Below, piece after piece: positions 37,139-45,916 of a stretch of 64,000 nt of DNA. The notes under the pieces were generated by a model. It was not told the origin of the DNA, did no database searches, and saw nothing but the letters and a program-made list of their open reading frames with translations. The stretch's first letter is position 1. Each line of letters opens with the position of its first letter. Origin of the DNA: Streptomyces sp. 11x1 (GTDB lineage Bacteria; Actinomycetota; Actinomycetes; Streptomycetales; Streptomycetaceae); NCBI RefSeq assembly GCF_032598905.1, contig NZ_CP122458.1, forward strand, positions 4,154,001 to 4,218,000, in the 5' to 3' direction. Position numbers and translations under genes: made by a program.

Positions 37139-38332
37139 ATGGCCTGCTCCTGGAAGCTCTACGACTGTGTGATCGAAGAGGGCGGCAAGCAGTTCACCGA
37201 GGGTGCCGTGGTCGTCTTCGCCAAGGCGATCGGCGACGGCGCGGCGGAGGTGCTCAAGGCGCTCAACGGCGTCTGGCTGAACATCGACGTGGAGAACCCG
37301 ACGGGCAACGGCGGCGGCCACGGCCAGGCGACCGCCGCCAGTCCCATCGGTCAGATCACCGCGGAGGTCAACTGGATCGTCGCCTACGTCGCGGTGGCCT
37401 CGTTGCTGCTGGCCGCGATCCGGATGGCCGTGGACCGCAAGGGCCAGTCGATGCGGCAGGCGTTCATGGGGATGTGGAAGGTCATCCTCGTCGGGGCGGC
37501 CTCCGTCCCCGTGGTCACGGCCCTGATGAGGGCGTCGGACGCGTACGCCAAGGACGTCTACGCGCGATCGAACCTGGGTGACGAGGCCACCGAGATGCTG
37601 GGCGTGCTGACGCTCAACCAACCGGGTCTGGTGCTGATCTTCGGTCTGCTGGTGATGCTGTCGAGCTTCGTGCAGATCGTGCTGATGTACATCCGTATCG
37701 GAGTCCTGATCATGCTGGTCGGCACACTGCCGCTGGCCGCCGCCTCCTCGATGACCGGGTGGGGCGAGGGCTGGTGGAAGAAGCACATCGGCTGGCTCGC
37801 GGCCTGGCTGCTGTACAAGCCGGCGGCGGCCCTGATCATCTACTCGGCCACCTCGATGACCAAGGGCACCAAGGACCTGAACCAGGTCATCGCCGGCATG
37901 GGCATGCTGATCATGGCGGTGTTCGCGCTGCCCGCCCTGCTCAAGCTGATCGTCCCGGCCACGGCCGCCCTCGGCGGTACCTCGGGCGGCACGGTCGCCC
38001 TCGGCGTCGCCAACAACATGGCCTCCGGCGCGGTCAGCATCGCCGGCAGTGCGGTCGGCGCGGCCGGACAGTCGGGCGGCGGCGGGGGCGGCGGTTCCGC
38101 CGGCCCCCAGGGCTCGCCGTCCTCGGGTGCGGGCTCGTCGGCGGGCGGCGCCGCGGGCGGTGCCGGGGGCGCCGGCGCGGCGGCCGGTACCGCCGCCGCG
38201 GGTGCGGCCACGGCGGGCGCGGCCGTCGCGGTCCAGGCCGCCGCCGTAGTCGTCCAGACCGGCATGCAGGCGGCCTCCGAGGTCGCGGGCTCCCTGGACG
38301 ACAACGACGGGATGAAGGGCCACAACCAGTAA
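37139..38332 (+). CDS. VirB6/TrbL-like polytopic membrane protein
   Basis: 397 residues. A hydrophilic start, then six or so helices (about residues 75-275) including TAEVNWIVAYVAVASLLLAA, LGVLTLNQPGLVLIFGLLVM and MYIRIGVLIMLVGTLPLAAA, with the GWGEGWWKKHIGWLAAWLLYKP segment typical of TrbL/VirB6-like channel proteins. The last ~110 residues are Gly/Ala/Ser-rich. It would form the membrane channel. Its ATG starts two bases after the previous stop. Confidence 0.85.
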   Translation: MACSWKLYDCVIEEGGKQFTEGAVVVFAKAIGDGAAEVLKALNGVWLNIDVENPTGNGGGHGQATAASPIGQITAEVNWIVAYVAVASLLLAAIRMAVDRKGQSMRQAFMGMWKVILVGAASVPVVTALMRASDAYAKDVYARSNLGDEATEMLGVLTLNQPGLVLIFGLLVMLSSFVQIVLMYIRIGVLIMLVGTLPLAAASSMTGWGEGWWKKHIGWLAAWLLYKPAAALIIYSATSMTKGTKDLNQVIAGMGMLIMAVFALPALLKLIVPATAALGGTSGGTVALGVANNMASGAVSIAGSAVGAAGQSGGGGGGGSAGPQGSPSSGAGSSAGGAAGGAGGAGAAAGTAAAGAATAGAAVAVQAAAVVVQTGMQAASEVAGSLDDNDGMKGHNQ

Positions 38333-38647
38333 GCCCCCGCCCTTGGAATGGGACCGCAGGCCCTCATTCCAGGGGCGCGGGGAACTGCGCGAGCAACCAC
38401 GCACCACCCGCAGCCGCCATCCGACCCCAGCGCCCCGAGTTCGTAGGCACCCAGCACCCAACACGCGGCACGCGGCACGCGGCACGCGGCACGCGGCACG
38501 CGGCACGCGGCACGCGGCACGCGGCACGCGGCACGCGGCACGCGGCACGCGGCACGCGGCACGCGGCACGCGGCACGCGGCACGCGGCACCCCGCGCCCA
38601 GCGACGGCACTCGGAAACCAGCGACCTCAGCCGGAAGAAGGAACCCC
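38333..38647. repeat. Intergenic region with 7-bp x 18 satellite and one interspersed element
   Basis: 315 bp between the VirB6-like and SCO6880-like genes. An inverted copy of the interspersed element lies at 38371-38392. From 38462 to 38587 the heptamer CACGCGG is repeated 18 times without interruption, then partially once more. No gene is visible. Confidence 0.92.
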
Positions 38648-40141
38648 ATGTCCACCGACGCCCTCACGCGTCCCACCTACGGAAACTGGCGCCGCCCCCG
38701 CCGCCCCGGCCTCGGCCCCCTGGGCCTCCTCGGCACCGTCGTGGCCTTCGGCGGACTCCTGGTCGCTCTGCTCGCCTCGCTGGTCTCGCTGCTGGCCGCT
38801 GTCCTCGTCCTCATCCCTCTCGGCCTCTTCCTCGCGCCGCTCGCGTTGCGCACGGTGGACGGCCGCAACATCTACCAGGTGGTCGCGGTGCGTATCGGTT
38901 GGCTCAGGCGCAAGGCGAACGGCTCCACGACGTACGTCTCCGGCCCACTCTCCAAGCGTCCCGGCGGCCGCTTCCAGCCGCCGGGCCTGCTGGCCCGCAC
39001 CAAGATGTACGAGGGCCGGGACGCCTACAACCGCGCCTTCGGGGTGATCCACCACCCCGGCCGCAATCTCTGCACGGTGGTCCTGGCCTGCGAGCCGGAC
39101 GGCGGTTCGCTGGTCGACCCCGAGCAGGTCGACATCTGGGTGGCGTCCTGGGGCGACTGGCTCTCCCGGCTCTCGCACGAGCCGGGCCTGCGTGGCGCCC
39201 AGGTCGTCGTGGAGACCGCGCCGGACACCGGGACGCGGCTGGCGGCCGAGGTGCTGCCGCGCATCTCGCCGGACGCCCCGGCGGCGGCCCGCGCGGTGAT
39301 GGAGGAGGTCGTCGCGCGCTACCCGTCCGCCTCCTCCGAGATGCACACCTACATCGCGCTCACCTACGGCCCCACGGGCGGCCCCAAGCGGGACGTCCAG
39401 GATGTCGTCACCGACCTGTCCATGCGGCTGCCCGGCCTGCTGTCGGGCCTGGTCGCGGCCGGCGGTGGCTCCGCGTACCCGCTCTCCGCCGACCGGCTCG
39501 CGGAGATCGTACGGGTGGCGTACGACCCCGCCGTGGCCCCCGATGTGCTGAGCGCGCGGGCCGAGCAGTCCACCACCGGCCTCGACTGGGCGGATGCGGG
39601 CCCGGCGGCGGCCGTGGAGACGGTGCAGTCGTACAAGCACGACTCGGGGGTCTCGCGGACCTGGATGCTGACGCTGGCGCCGCGCGGCACGGTCCGGTCC
39701 AGCGTGCTGCGGGGCCTGCTGGAGCCGGCGTCGGGCACCCGCCGCAAGCGGGTCTCGCTGGTCTACCGCCCGATCGACCCGGCGACCTCCGCCCGTATCG
39801 TCGAGGCCGACCGGCGTGCCGCACACTTCATGGCCGGCTCCAAGCGGGGGCTGGTCCAGGCGCGGGCCAGTTCCGAGATGCAGGCGGCCGAGCAGACGGC
39901 GGCCGAGGAGGCGGCGGGCGCCGGGCTCGTGGAGTTCTCGCTGATGGTGACGGTCACCGTCGACGACGAGGAGCAGCTGTCGGACGCGGCGATCACCGTA
40001 CGCAACCTCCAGGCGTCCTCGCGCATCCTGATGCGCCCCGCCGACCGTATGCAGGCCTCCGCGTTCACCTGCACGCTCCCCGTCGGCCTGCTGCCGTGGG
40101 AGCACACCCTCGTTCCGTACCAGATCCGGGAGGCGCTGTGA
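38648..40141 (+). CDS. SCO6880-family protein (PrgI plus VirB4 N-domain-like)
   Basis: 497 residues. Two N-terminal helices (about 25-70) match the PrgI/VirB3-type membrane anchor. The long soluble part has alternating strands and helices (IYQVVAVRIGWLRRKANG, LSRLSHEPGLRGAQVVVETA) like the N-terminal domain of VirB4 ATPases. There is no Walker motif; the ATPase follows as a separate gene. I recognise the pattern as the actinobacterial SCO6880 family. Its stop overlaps the ATPase start (GTGA), so the two are made together and probably act as a split VirB4. Confidence 0.88.
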   Translation: MSTDALTRPTYGNWRRPRRPGLGPLGLLGTVVAFGGLLVALLASLVSLLAAVLVLIPLGLFLAPLALRTVDGRNIYQVVAVRIGWLRRKANGSTTYVSGPLSKRPGGRFQPPGLLARTKMYEGRDAYNRAFGVIHHPGRNLCTVVLACEPDGGSLVDPEQVDIWVASWGDWLSRLSHEPGLRGAQVVVETAPDTGTRLAAEVLPRISPDAPAAARAVMEEVVARYPSASSEMHTYIALTYGPTGGPKRDVQDVVTDLSMRLPGLLSGLVAAGGGSAYPLSADRLAEIVRVAYDPAVAPDVLSARAEQSTTGLDWADAGPAAAVETVQSYKHDSGVSRTWMLTLAPRGTVRSSVLRGLLEPASGTRRKRVSLVYRPIDPATSARIVEADRRAAHFMAGSKRGLVQARASSEMQAAEQTAAEEAAGAGLVEFSLMVTVTVDDEEQLSDAAITVRNLQASSRILMRPADRMQASAFTCTLPVGLLPWEHTLVPYQIREAL

Positions 40142-41637
40142 GCAAGCGCGCTGCTGAAGGTTCCGCACGTCCCACCCGTCCCGTACGGCCGCAAGTGGCG
40201 CCCCCGCGTGGGTGGTTCGGCCCCGGCGGCGGTCAGGTCGGGCATGTCGACCCGCCCGCGCTGTGGCGGGCCACGACGGTCCAGGCGTGCGGGTTGTGGC
40301 CCTTCGCGGCGGGTTCCGGCGCCCCGATGACGGGTGTGCCGCTCGGCCAGCACCTGCACACGGGTGCCACGGTCTGCGGCGACCCCATCTCCTGGTTCAC
40401 CCGTGCCCGTTACATCTCCAACCCGTCCCTGTTCATGCTGGGCATGCCGGGCCTCGGCAAGTCCACGCTGGTCAACCGCATGCTGATCGGCATGGCGGCC
40501 ACGGGCATCACCCCGCTGGTCCTCGGCGACCTCAAGCCCGACTACGCCGACACCGTCCGGGCGCTCGGCGGCCAGGTGATCTCCATCGGGCGCGGGGTGG
40601 GCGGCATCAACGTCCTCGACCCGGGCGCGATGGGCGAGGCGGCGCTGCGGATCGGCGGCGAACGGGGCCGGATCCTGGCGGCGGAGGCGCACGGCCGGGT
40701 GCTGAACATGGTCGCGGCACTGATCACGATCGTCCGGGGCCGCCCGATGGACGACCACGAGCAGTCCGTCCTCTCGGCCTGCCTGCACCATCTGACGGAA
40801 CGTACGAAGCCGGGCCGGGCGCCGCTCCTCCCGGACCTGCTGAAGGTCCTGGACGAGGGCCCGGACCGGGTGCGCGCGGTGACCCTCGACCGGGGCGACG
40901 TGGCGCGCTACCAGGAGGCGGTGGACCCGCTGCACCGCTCGCTGCTGGGTGTGCTGGACGGGCCGCTCGGCGACACCTTCGCCGCCGAGACCTCCACCCG
41001 GATCGACCCGGCCTCGCCCGCCGTCTGCGTCGACATCTCCCGCATCGGCGAGGCGGACACGCAGCTCACGGCGGCGGCGATGCTGGCGGCGTGGTCGGAC
41101 GGCCTCGGCACGGTCGCGGCGGCCCACGCGCTCGCCGACGCGGGTCTGGCACCGCAGCGCTGGTTCTTCACGGTGCTGGACGAGTTGTGGCGCCCGCTGC
41201 GTGCCGCCTCCGGCATCGTCGAACGCATCGACGCGCTCACCCGGCTCAACCGGTCCCTCGGCCTCGGCGACGCGAAGATCACGCACACGCTGAAGGACGC
41301 GGAGGCGCTGGGCAGCGAGGCGGACCGGGCGAAGGCGCGCGGGTTCGTGGAGCGGGCCGGGATGGTGGTGTGCGCGGGGCTTCCCCGTACGGAGATGAGG
41401 GAGCTCGGGGAGATCGTCGGTCTGTCGGAGCGGGAGATCGACCTCGTGTCGTCGTGGTCGTCACCGCCGGGGTGGGCCAGCACGGGGGGCAACGAGGAGC
41501 CGCCGGGTCGTGGCCGCTTCCTGATCAAGGTGGGTGGTCGGCCCGGGATCCCGATCAAGGTGTCGATCACGGACACGGAGCGGGAACTCCACAACACGAA
41601 CACGCGGTGGACTCCGACGCTGGTGAAGGGCGCCTAG
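40138..41637 (+). CDS. VirB4-type secretion ATPase
   Basis: 499 residues. Walker A GMPGLGKST at about 102-110, Walker B WFFTVLDE with acidic residues near 348-349, and LGLGDAKITHTLKDAEAL as the downstream helix region. No membrane segments. The first ~90 residues are a short lead with no VirB4 N-domain, which the preceding gene supplies. It powers assembly or transport in type IV secretion. GTG at 40138 follows GGGAGGCGC. Confidence 0.92.
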   Translation: MSKRAAEGSARPTRPVRPQVAPPRGWFGPGGGQVGHVDPPALWRATTVQACGLWPFAAGSGAPMTGVPLGQHLHTGATVCGDPISWFTRARYISNPSLFMLGMPGLGKSTLVNRMLIGMAATGITPLVLGDLKPDYADTVRALGGQVISIGRGVGGINVLDPGAMGEAALRIGGERGRILAAEAHGRVLNMVAALITIVRGRPMDDHEQSVLSACLHHLTERTKPGRAPLLPDLLKVLDEGPDRVRAVTLDRGDVARYQEAVDPLHRSLLGVLDGPLGDTFAAETSTRIDPASPAVCVDISRIGEADTQLTAAAMLAAWSDGLGTVAAAHALADAGLAPQRWFFTVLDELWRPLRAASGIVERIDALTRLNRSLGLGDAKITHTLKDAEALGSEADRAKARGFVERAGMVVCAGLPRTEMRELGEIVGLSEREIDLVSSWSSPPGWASTGGNEEPPGRGRFLIKVGGRPGIPIKVSITDTERELHNTNTRWTPTLVKGA

Positions 41638-41921
41638 TGGGGTGGGCCGGGTGGGTGCGTCGGCGGGTGCGGGTCCGGTGGGGCTTCTCGCGCAGTTCCC
41701 CGCGCCCCTAAAAGCATCAGGCCCCGCAGGCCTGAAAGCCCAAGCCCCGCGGGCCTGAAAAGCGCGGGGTGAAGCCCCCGCTCTTCAGGGGCGCGGGGAA
41801 CTGCGCGACCAGCCCCCACCGGACGGACGCCTGGGGGTCCAAGGGGCGCAGCCCCTGGTGACGGGACGGGTAGGGGCGGCGGGGGCGAAGAAAAGTCCGA
41901 TCAGCTGACGGGGGAACAGAG
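41638..41921. repeat. Intergenic inverted pair of interspersed elements
   Basis: 284 bp. An element copy with its flank at 41677-41710 faces an inverted copy at 41786-41820. The arms match over about 34 bp (GGTGGGGCTT...CGCCCCT), enclosing ~75 bp with smaller GC palindromes (CGCAGGCCTG, GCGGGCCTGA). It could form a large cruciform or act as a terminator. No gene. Confidence 0.8.
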
Positions 41922-43673
41922 ATGGCCACACGCAAGCACCAGCACACCACCACCGACGACCTACTGCCCTGGATCATCCCCGGCGCCGCCCTGCTCATCG
42001 GCACCCTCTTCCTCACCGCCTGGCTGGGCGGCACCCTCGCCGCCGCCCTCACCGGCGCCGGCTGGCACCCACCCCCCTTCACCCTGACCACCCTCAAGAC
42101 CCTCGTCACGGACGGCCCCACGCCCCTGTGGCCCACGACCTCGCCCGGCACCCTCACCGCCGGCATGGGCACGGTCTTCGGCGCCACCCTCACCCTGCTC
42201 ATCACCCCCGTCGTCCTCATCACCCGCCGAGGCGGAAAGCCCACCGGCCTCGCGGGCCGCCGCGAACTCGCCACCCTCCTCCCGAAGGGCGCCGCCGCCC
42301 GCGCCCGCCAACTCCGCCCGTCCCTGCCGAAGTCCGGCAGGCTCCCCGCCGACGACACGGGCAACCTCCTCGGCAACCTGGAACCCGGCGGTCCCGAACT
42401 CCGCAGCAGCTACGAGGACGTGGAGCTGGACCTGATGGCACCGAGGGCCGGCAAGTCCACCGGCATCGCCGTCCCCCGCGTCCTGCGCGCCCGCGGCAGC
42501 GTCCTGCTGACGTCCAACAAGGCGGACGTGTACAGCGTGACCCGCGCGGAACGCGAACGCGCGGGCACGGTCTGGACGTTCGACCCGCAGGGCATCGCCC
42601 ACACCCCGCGCGGCCTGTGGTGGGACATGCTCGCCGACGCGGCCACCATCGAGGGCGCCCGCCGTCTGGCCGGCCACTTCGTCGGCGCGGTCAACGACGA
42701 CGCCTCCAAGCGGGACTTCTGGATCTCGGCGGCCCAGAACACGCTCACCGCGCTCTTCCACGCGGCCAACCGGGGCGGACGCCAGGTCGGCGAGGTGCTG
42801 GCCTGGCTCGCGGACCCGGCCGACCGCACACCCGTCGACCTGCTGCGCGACGCGGGCATGGCGGCCCTCGCCGACCAACTCCAGGGCACCGTCCAGGGCG
42901 CGGTGGAGACCCGCGACGGCATCTACGAGACGGCCCGCCAGTGCGTGGCCTGTCTGCTCGACCCGGCGATCGCCGCCTGGGTGAGCCCGGACCCGGAGCT
43001 GCCGCAGTTCCTGCCCGAACGGCATGTGCTGTCCTGCGACACCCTCTACCTGCTCTCCAAGGACGGTGGCGGCTCGGCCGCCGGTGTCATCGCCGCCTGC
43101 GCGGACTCCGTCCTGCGCGCCGGAGTCGTGGCGGCGGAGCGGATGGGCGGCCGCCTGGACCCGCCGATGACGGCGGTACTGGACGAGGCGGCCAACGTCT
43201 GCCGGATCTCCGACCTGCCCGACCTCTACTCCCACTTCGGCTCGCGCGGCATCAACGTCGTGACCCTGCTCCAGAGTTACCGCCAGGGCAGCCGGGTGTG
43301 GGGCGAGGCGGGGATGGACGCGCTGTGGAGCGCCGCCACCGTCAAGCTGCTCGGCGCGGGCCTCGACGACGCGGACTTCGTCGAGAAGATCTCGCGGCTG
43401 GTCGGCGAGCACGACGTGTCGACGGTCAGCTACTCCCGCGGCAAGGACGTGCGTTCCCGCTCGACGTCGTACCGCCTGGAACGCATCCTGCCCGCCGACC
43501 GTATCCGCGCCCTCCCCAAGGGCACCGCCCTCCTCCTCGCCACCGGCGTCAAACCCGCGCTGGTCCGCCTCCGCCCCTGGTACGCCGAGCCCGGCGCCGA
43601 CCGCATCGCGCTGGCCGCGCAGGCCGAGGTCAAGGCGATCACGGCGCGAGCCACAGAGAGGATCCTCCGATGA
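41922..43673 (+). CDS. VirD4/TraG-type coupling protein ATPase
   Basis: 583 residues. Two N-terminal helices (about 15-40 and 85-105) anchor the protein. The ATPase has Walker A APRAGKST (about 173-180), a conserved FDPQGIAHTPRGLWWDML segment, Walker B MTAVLDEAANV (Asp/Glu at ~421-422), then FGSRGINVVTLLQSYRQGSR, the TraG-type motif. Type IV coupling proteins select substrates for the channel. With no relaxase nearby, the substrate could be protein rather than DNA (inference). The ATG at 41922 follows GGGGGAACAGAG; the stop overlaps the next gene by ATGA. Confidence 0.93.
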   Translation: MATRKHQHTTTDDLLPWIIPGAALLIGTLFLTAWLGGTLAAALTGAGWHPPPFTLTTLKTLVTDGPTPLWPTTSPGTLTAGMGTVFGATLTLLITPVVLITRRGGKPTGLAGRRELATLLPKGAAARARQLRPSLPKSGRLPADDTGNLLGNLEPGGPELRSSYEDVELDLMAPRAGKSTGIAVPRVLRARGSVLLTSNKADVYSVTRAERERAGTVWTFDPQGIAHTPRGLWWDMLADAATIEGARRLAGHFVGAVNDDASKRDFWISAAQNTLTALFHAANRGGRQVGEVLAWLADPADRTPVDLLRDAGMAALADQLQGTVQGAVETRDGIYETARQCVACLLDPAIAAWVSPDPELPQFLPERHVLSCDTLYLLSKDGGGSAAGVIAACADSVLRAGVVAAERMGGRLDPPMTAVLDEAANVCRISDLPDLYSHFGSRGINVVTLLQSYRQGSRVWGEAGMDALWSAATVKLLGAGLDDADFVEKISRLVGEHDVSTVSYSRGKDVRSRSTSYRLERILPADRIRALPKGTALLLATGVKPALVRLRPWYAEPGADRIALAAQAEVKAITARATERILR

Positions 43674-44086
43674 CCACCACCGTCGAACAGCCCGGCCCGC
43701 AGCAGCCGCTGCCCGCCGTGGGCCCGCCGTTCATCCTCTACCTCGACGGCGCCGAGTACGCCGAGGAGATGCACGGCCTGGCCGTCTGGGTCGGGGACCT
43801 GCTGCTCCCGGTCTACGGCCGGGAGGTCAGCTCGCAGCAGCCCTGGTGCCCGCGCTGGTGGGAGCACCTGGAGGCGGTGGCCCGGCTGCACGCCCTGTGG
43901 CTGGCCTGGCAGGAACTCACCGACCCCACGGCGGGCCCGACGGGTCCGGCGGTGTGGCACCGCGACCACCTCGGACCCGTCCTGGCCGAACTCCGCTCCC
44001 CCGGCGGCCCGTTCGCGGGCTGCAAGGAGGGCGCCCACCGCGCGAAGCAACCGCCGACCGTGGAGCCGTACGGGACGGGGTCCTGA
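43670..44086 (+). CDS. DUF4913-like hypothetical protein
   Basis: 138 residues, Trp-rich: WCPRWWEHLEAVARLHALWL, then LAWQELTDP and VWHRDHLGPVLAELR. This W/H pattern is what I know as DUF4913, small actinobacterial proteins often found with TraG-like genes or on mobile elements. Function unknown; it may be an adaptor of the coupling protein. The ATG overlaps the VirD4-like stop. The C-terminus has AGCKEGAHRAKQPP, a short Cys/His-containing tail. Last gene of the plus arm. Confidence 0.8.
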   Translation: MTTTVEQPGPQQPLPAVGPPFILYLDGAEYAEEMHGLAVWVGDLLLPVYGREVSSQQPWCPRWWEHLEAVARLHALWLAWQELTDPTAGPTGPAVWHRDHLGPVLAELRSPGGPFAGCKEGAHRAKQPPTVEPYGTGS

Positions 44087-44219
44087 GCGGCGGCGGGCTC
44101 CTACCGGACCCGCCGGGCAACCCCCCTACCCTGAACCGACGCGCAGCCGATCACAAGGCGGCCACCAGCGGAAACGGACCGAAAGCGGTCGTCGTCCGCG
44201 GCCGACGGGAGAGACAACC

Positions 44220-44678
44220 ATGGACAACCCGACCCTGGAGTACTTCGAGGACGTCGTCGACTGGCGCCACCGCCGGGCGGGGCGCGCGCACGCGCTGGTG
44301 CGGGCGGTGCGCTCCACCGTCACCGGCCGGGTGGTCGCGGTGGTGTCGGAGCTGGCGAGCAACCCCGACGACCGGGGCGTCACCGACGACTTCGGCAGCG
44401 TCGCGGACGCCGTACTGCCCGCCCTGCGACGGGCGTTCGGCGCGGAGCCGGTCGAGGTCTTCTGGATCGCCCACTTCGGGGCGTTCTCGTACCACGACCC
44501 GACCGGGCCGGAGTCCTTCACCCAGATCGTCCTCACGGCGGGCCCGGAGGGACACGTCGACGACCTGTCCGGGGACCGTACGTTCACCGCGCGGGACGTG
44601 GAGGAACTCCTGGGCCACGGGCTCGAACCCGTGCCCCAGGTGCTCGCCCGCATCGACCACGAAGCGACCCGGGGGTGA
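44220..44678 (+). CDS. Conserved hypothetical protein upstream of FolD homologue
   Basis: 152 residues, acidic, with no signal or membrane segment. It starts MDNPTLEYFEDVVDWRHRR and contains strands RVVAVVSELASNPD and VEVFWIAHFGAFSYHDPTG followed by a helical end (FTARDVEELLGHGLEPVPQV). Preceded by a normal ribosome binding site (GGGAGAGACAACC) and 133 bp after the DUF4913-like gene, so it probably begins a new unit. It is 8 bp from the FolD-like gene and likely co-transcribed. I do not recognise the family. Confidence 0.75.
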   Translation: MDNPTLEYFEDVVDWRHRRAGRAHALVRAVRSTVTGRVVAVVSELASNPDDRGVTDDFGSVADAVLPALRRAFGAEPVEVFWIAHFGAFSYHDPTGPESFTQIVLTAGPEGHVDDLSGDRTFTARDVEELLGHGLEPVPQVLARIDHEATRG

Positions 44679-44686
44679 GCTGACGG

Positions 44687-45916
44687 ATGACCGAGCGTGT
44701 GTCGGGGCGTGACGTACTGCGCCAGGCGAAGGACTTGTACGCCCGCTACCGGGACGACGTGGCCCCGACGGGACAGCGGGTGACGATCATCCGCTTCCAG
44801 CCCGCGGAGAACGATCCGCCGGAGTGGAAGGTGAAGCTGGAGGCGTCGAAGGTCTCCGCCGAGCAGAAGGTGAAGAGCTTCGAGCACCTGGGCTTCGAGG
44901 CGAACCACGTGGTGATGCCGCCCGGCACCACGCGTGCGCAGTTCGCGGCGGTGCTGGAGCAGGCGAACCAGGACGCGGCGACCCGGGCCATCATCGTGCA
45001 GTTCCCGCCGCCGGCCCACCTCCAGCCGCTCGTCCAGCGCATGGATCCCGCGAAGGACATCGACGCGCTCACCAAGGGCCGTTCCCCCTACGCCGCGTGC
45101 GCCACGGCCGAGGGCATCTGCCGGGTCGTGGAACCCTTCGCCAAGGACGACCCGGTGATCGCGGTCGTCGGCAGCAAGGGGTTCGTCGGACAGGGCGTCG
45201 TCACCACCCTGCGCGAGCAGGGCCACCGGCTGATGGAGCTCGACGCCGGGGACGACCTCCGGCGGGTACGCGACGCCGACATCGTCGTCTCCGTCACCGG
45301 CAATCCCGGCATCCTCGGCCCCGACCACCTCCGTCCCCACCACCGGCTCGTCGTCGACTCCGGGTTCGTCCCGCAGGCGGACGGCACCGTGAAGGGCGAC
45401 GTCCAGCGGGCGGCGTACGACATCCCGCAGCACCTCACGCCCGTCCCCGGCGGCATCGGCCCGGTCGAGATGGCCACCCTCATGGAACGCGTCGTGCGCC
45501 GCGAGGTGGACCCGAACGCCCGGTCCTGGAAGGTCGAACCCCGCCCGTACCTGACGAAGGACCAGCTGACCGCCCAGCAGGCGCCGAAGCCGGAGGTGGC
45601 GTCGGCCGTGGCCGGGCCGAAGGCGGGCCCCGGGCAGGGGTCGGCGAGTCTCCGGTCGGCGGCCGGGCAGCGGTCGCCGACCGGTCAGGGGATCACGGGG
45701 CAGCAGGGTCCGGCGATGGGGCCGCACGGTCCCGCCTCCGGCAACCCGGTCGCGGAGGCGGCCAAGCGCCGTACGGGTGGGGCGAGCGGTGGAGCCGGCG
45801 GGCTCGGCCCCGGCCCGGCGACACCCCCCACCGGCCCGTCCGCCCCGGCCCGCCCCCACCTCCCCACCCCACCGAAGCCACCGACCCCACCCACACCGGG
45901 CGGCCCGGGCCGCTGA
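44687..45916 (+). CDS. FolD-like methylenetetrahydrofolate dehydrogenase/cyclohydrolase homologue
   Basis: 409 residues. Residues 1-275 follow the FolD plan: substrate domain with ASKVSAEQKVKSFEHLGF (53-70), VQFPPPAHL, PAKDIDAL (121-128), Rossmann domain with VVGSKGFVGQGVV, KGDVQ and PGGIGP (254-259). The catalytic Lys (61) and Asp are kept, but the active-site Tyr of FolD is Ser57 and the TPxG loop reads ATAEG. The last ~130 residues are Pro/Gly/Ala-rich and unlike FolD. It may be a specialised or inactive paralogue rather than the housekeeping FolD. Confidence 0.85.
   Translation: MTERVSGRDVLRQAKDLYARYRDDVAPTGQRVTIIRFQPAENDPPEWKVKLEASKVSAEQKVKSFEHLGFEANHVVMPPGTTRAQFAAVLEQANQDAATRAIIVQFPPPAHLQPLVQRMDPAKDIDALTKGRSPYAACATAEGICRVVEPFAKDDPVIAVVGSKGFVGQGVVTTLREQGHRLMELDAGDDLRRVRDADIVVSVTGNPGILGPDHLRPHHRLVVDSGFVPQADGTVKGDVQRAAYDIPQHLTPVPGGIGPVEMATLMERVVRREVDPNARSWKVEPRPYLTKDQLTAQQAPKPEVASAVAGPKAGPGQGSASLRSAAGQRSPTGQGITGQQGPAMGPHGPASGNPVAEAAKRRTGGASGGAGGLGPGPATPPTGPSAPARPHLPTPPKPPTPPTPGGPGR

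Noticed and set aside
38462..38587. CRISPR-like appearance of the CACGCGG array
   Set aside because: No spacers between repeats and no cas genes; it is a simple 7-bp satellite.
28925..44086. Integrative conjugative element or prophage
   Set aside because: No integrase, excisionase, relaxase, phage structural gene or att-like direct repeats flanking a tRNA are visible; the only tRNA lies 26 kb away.
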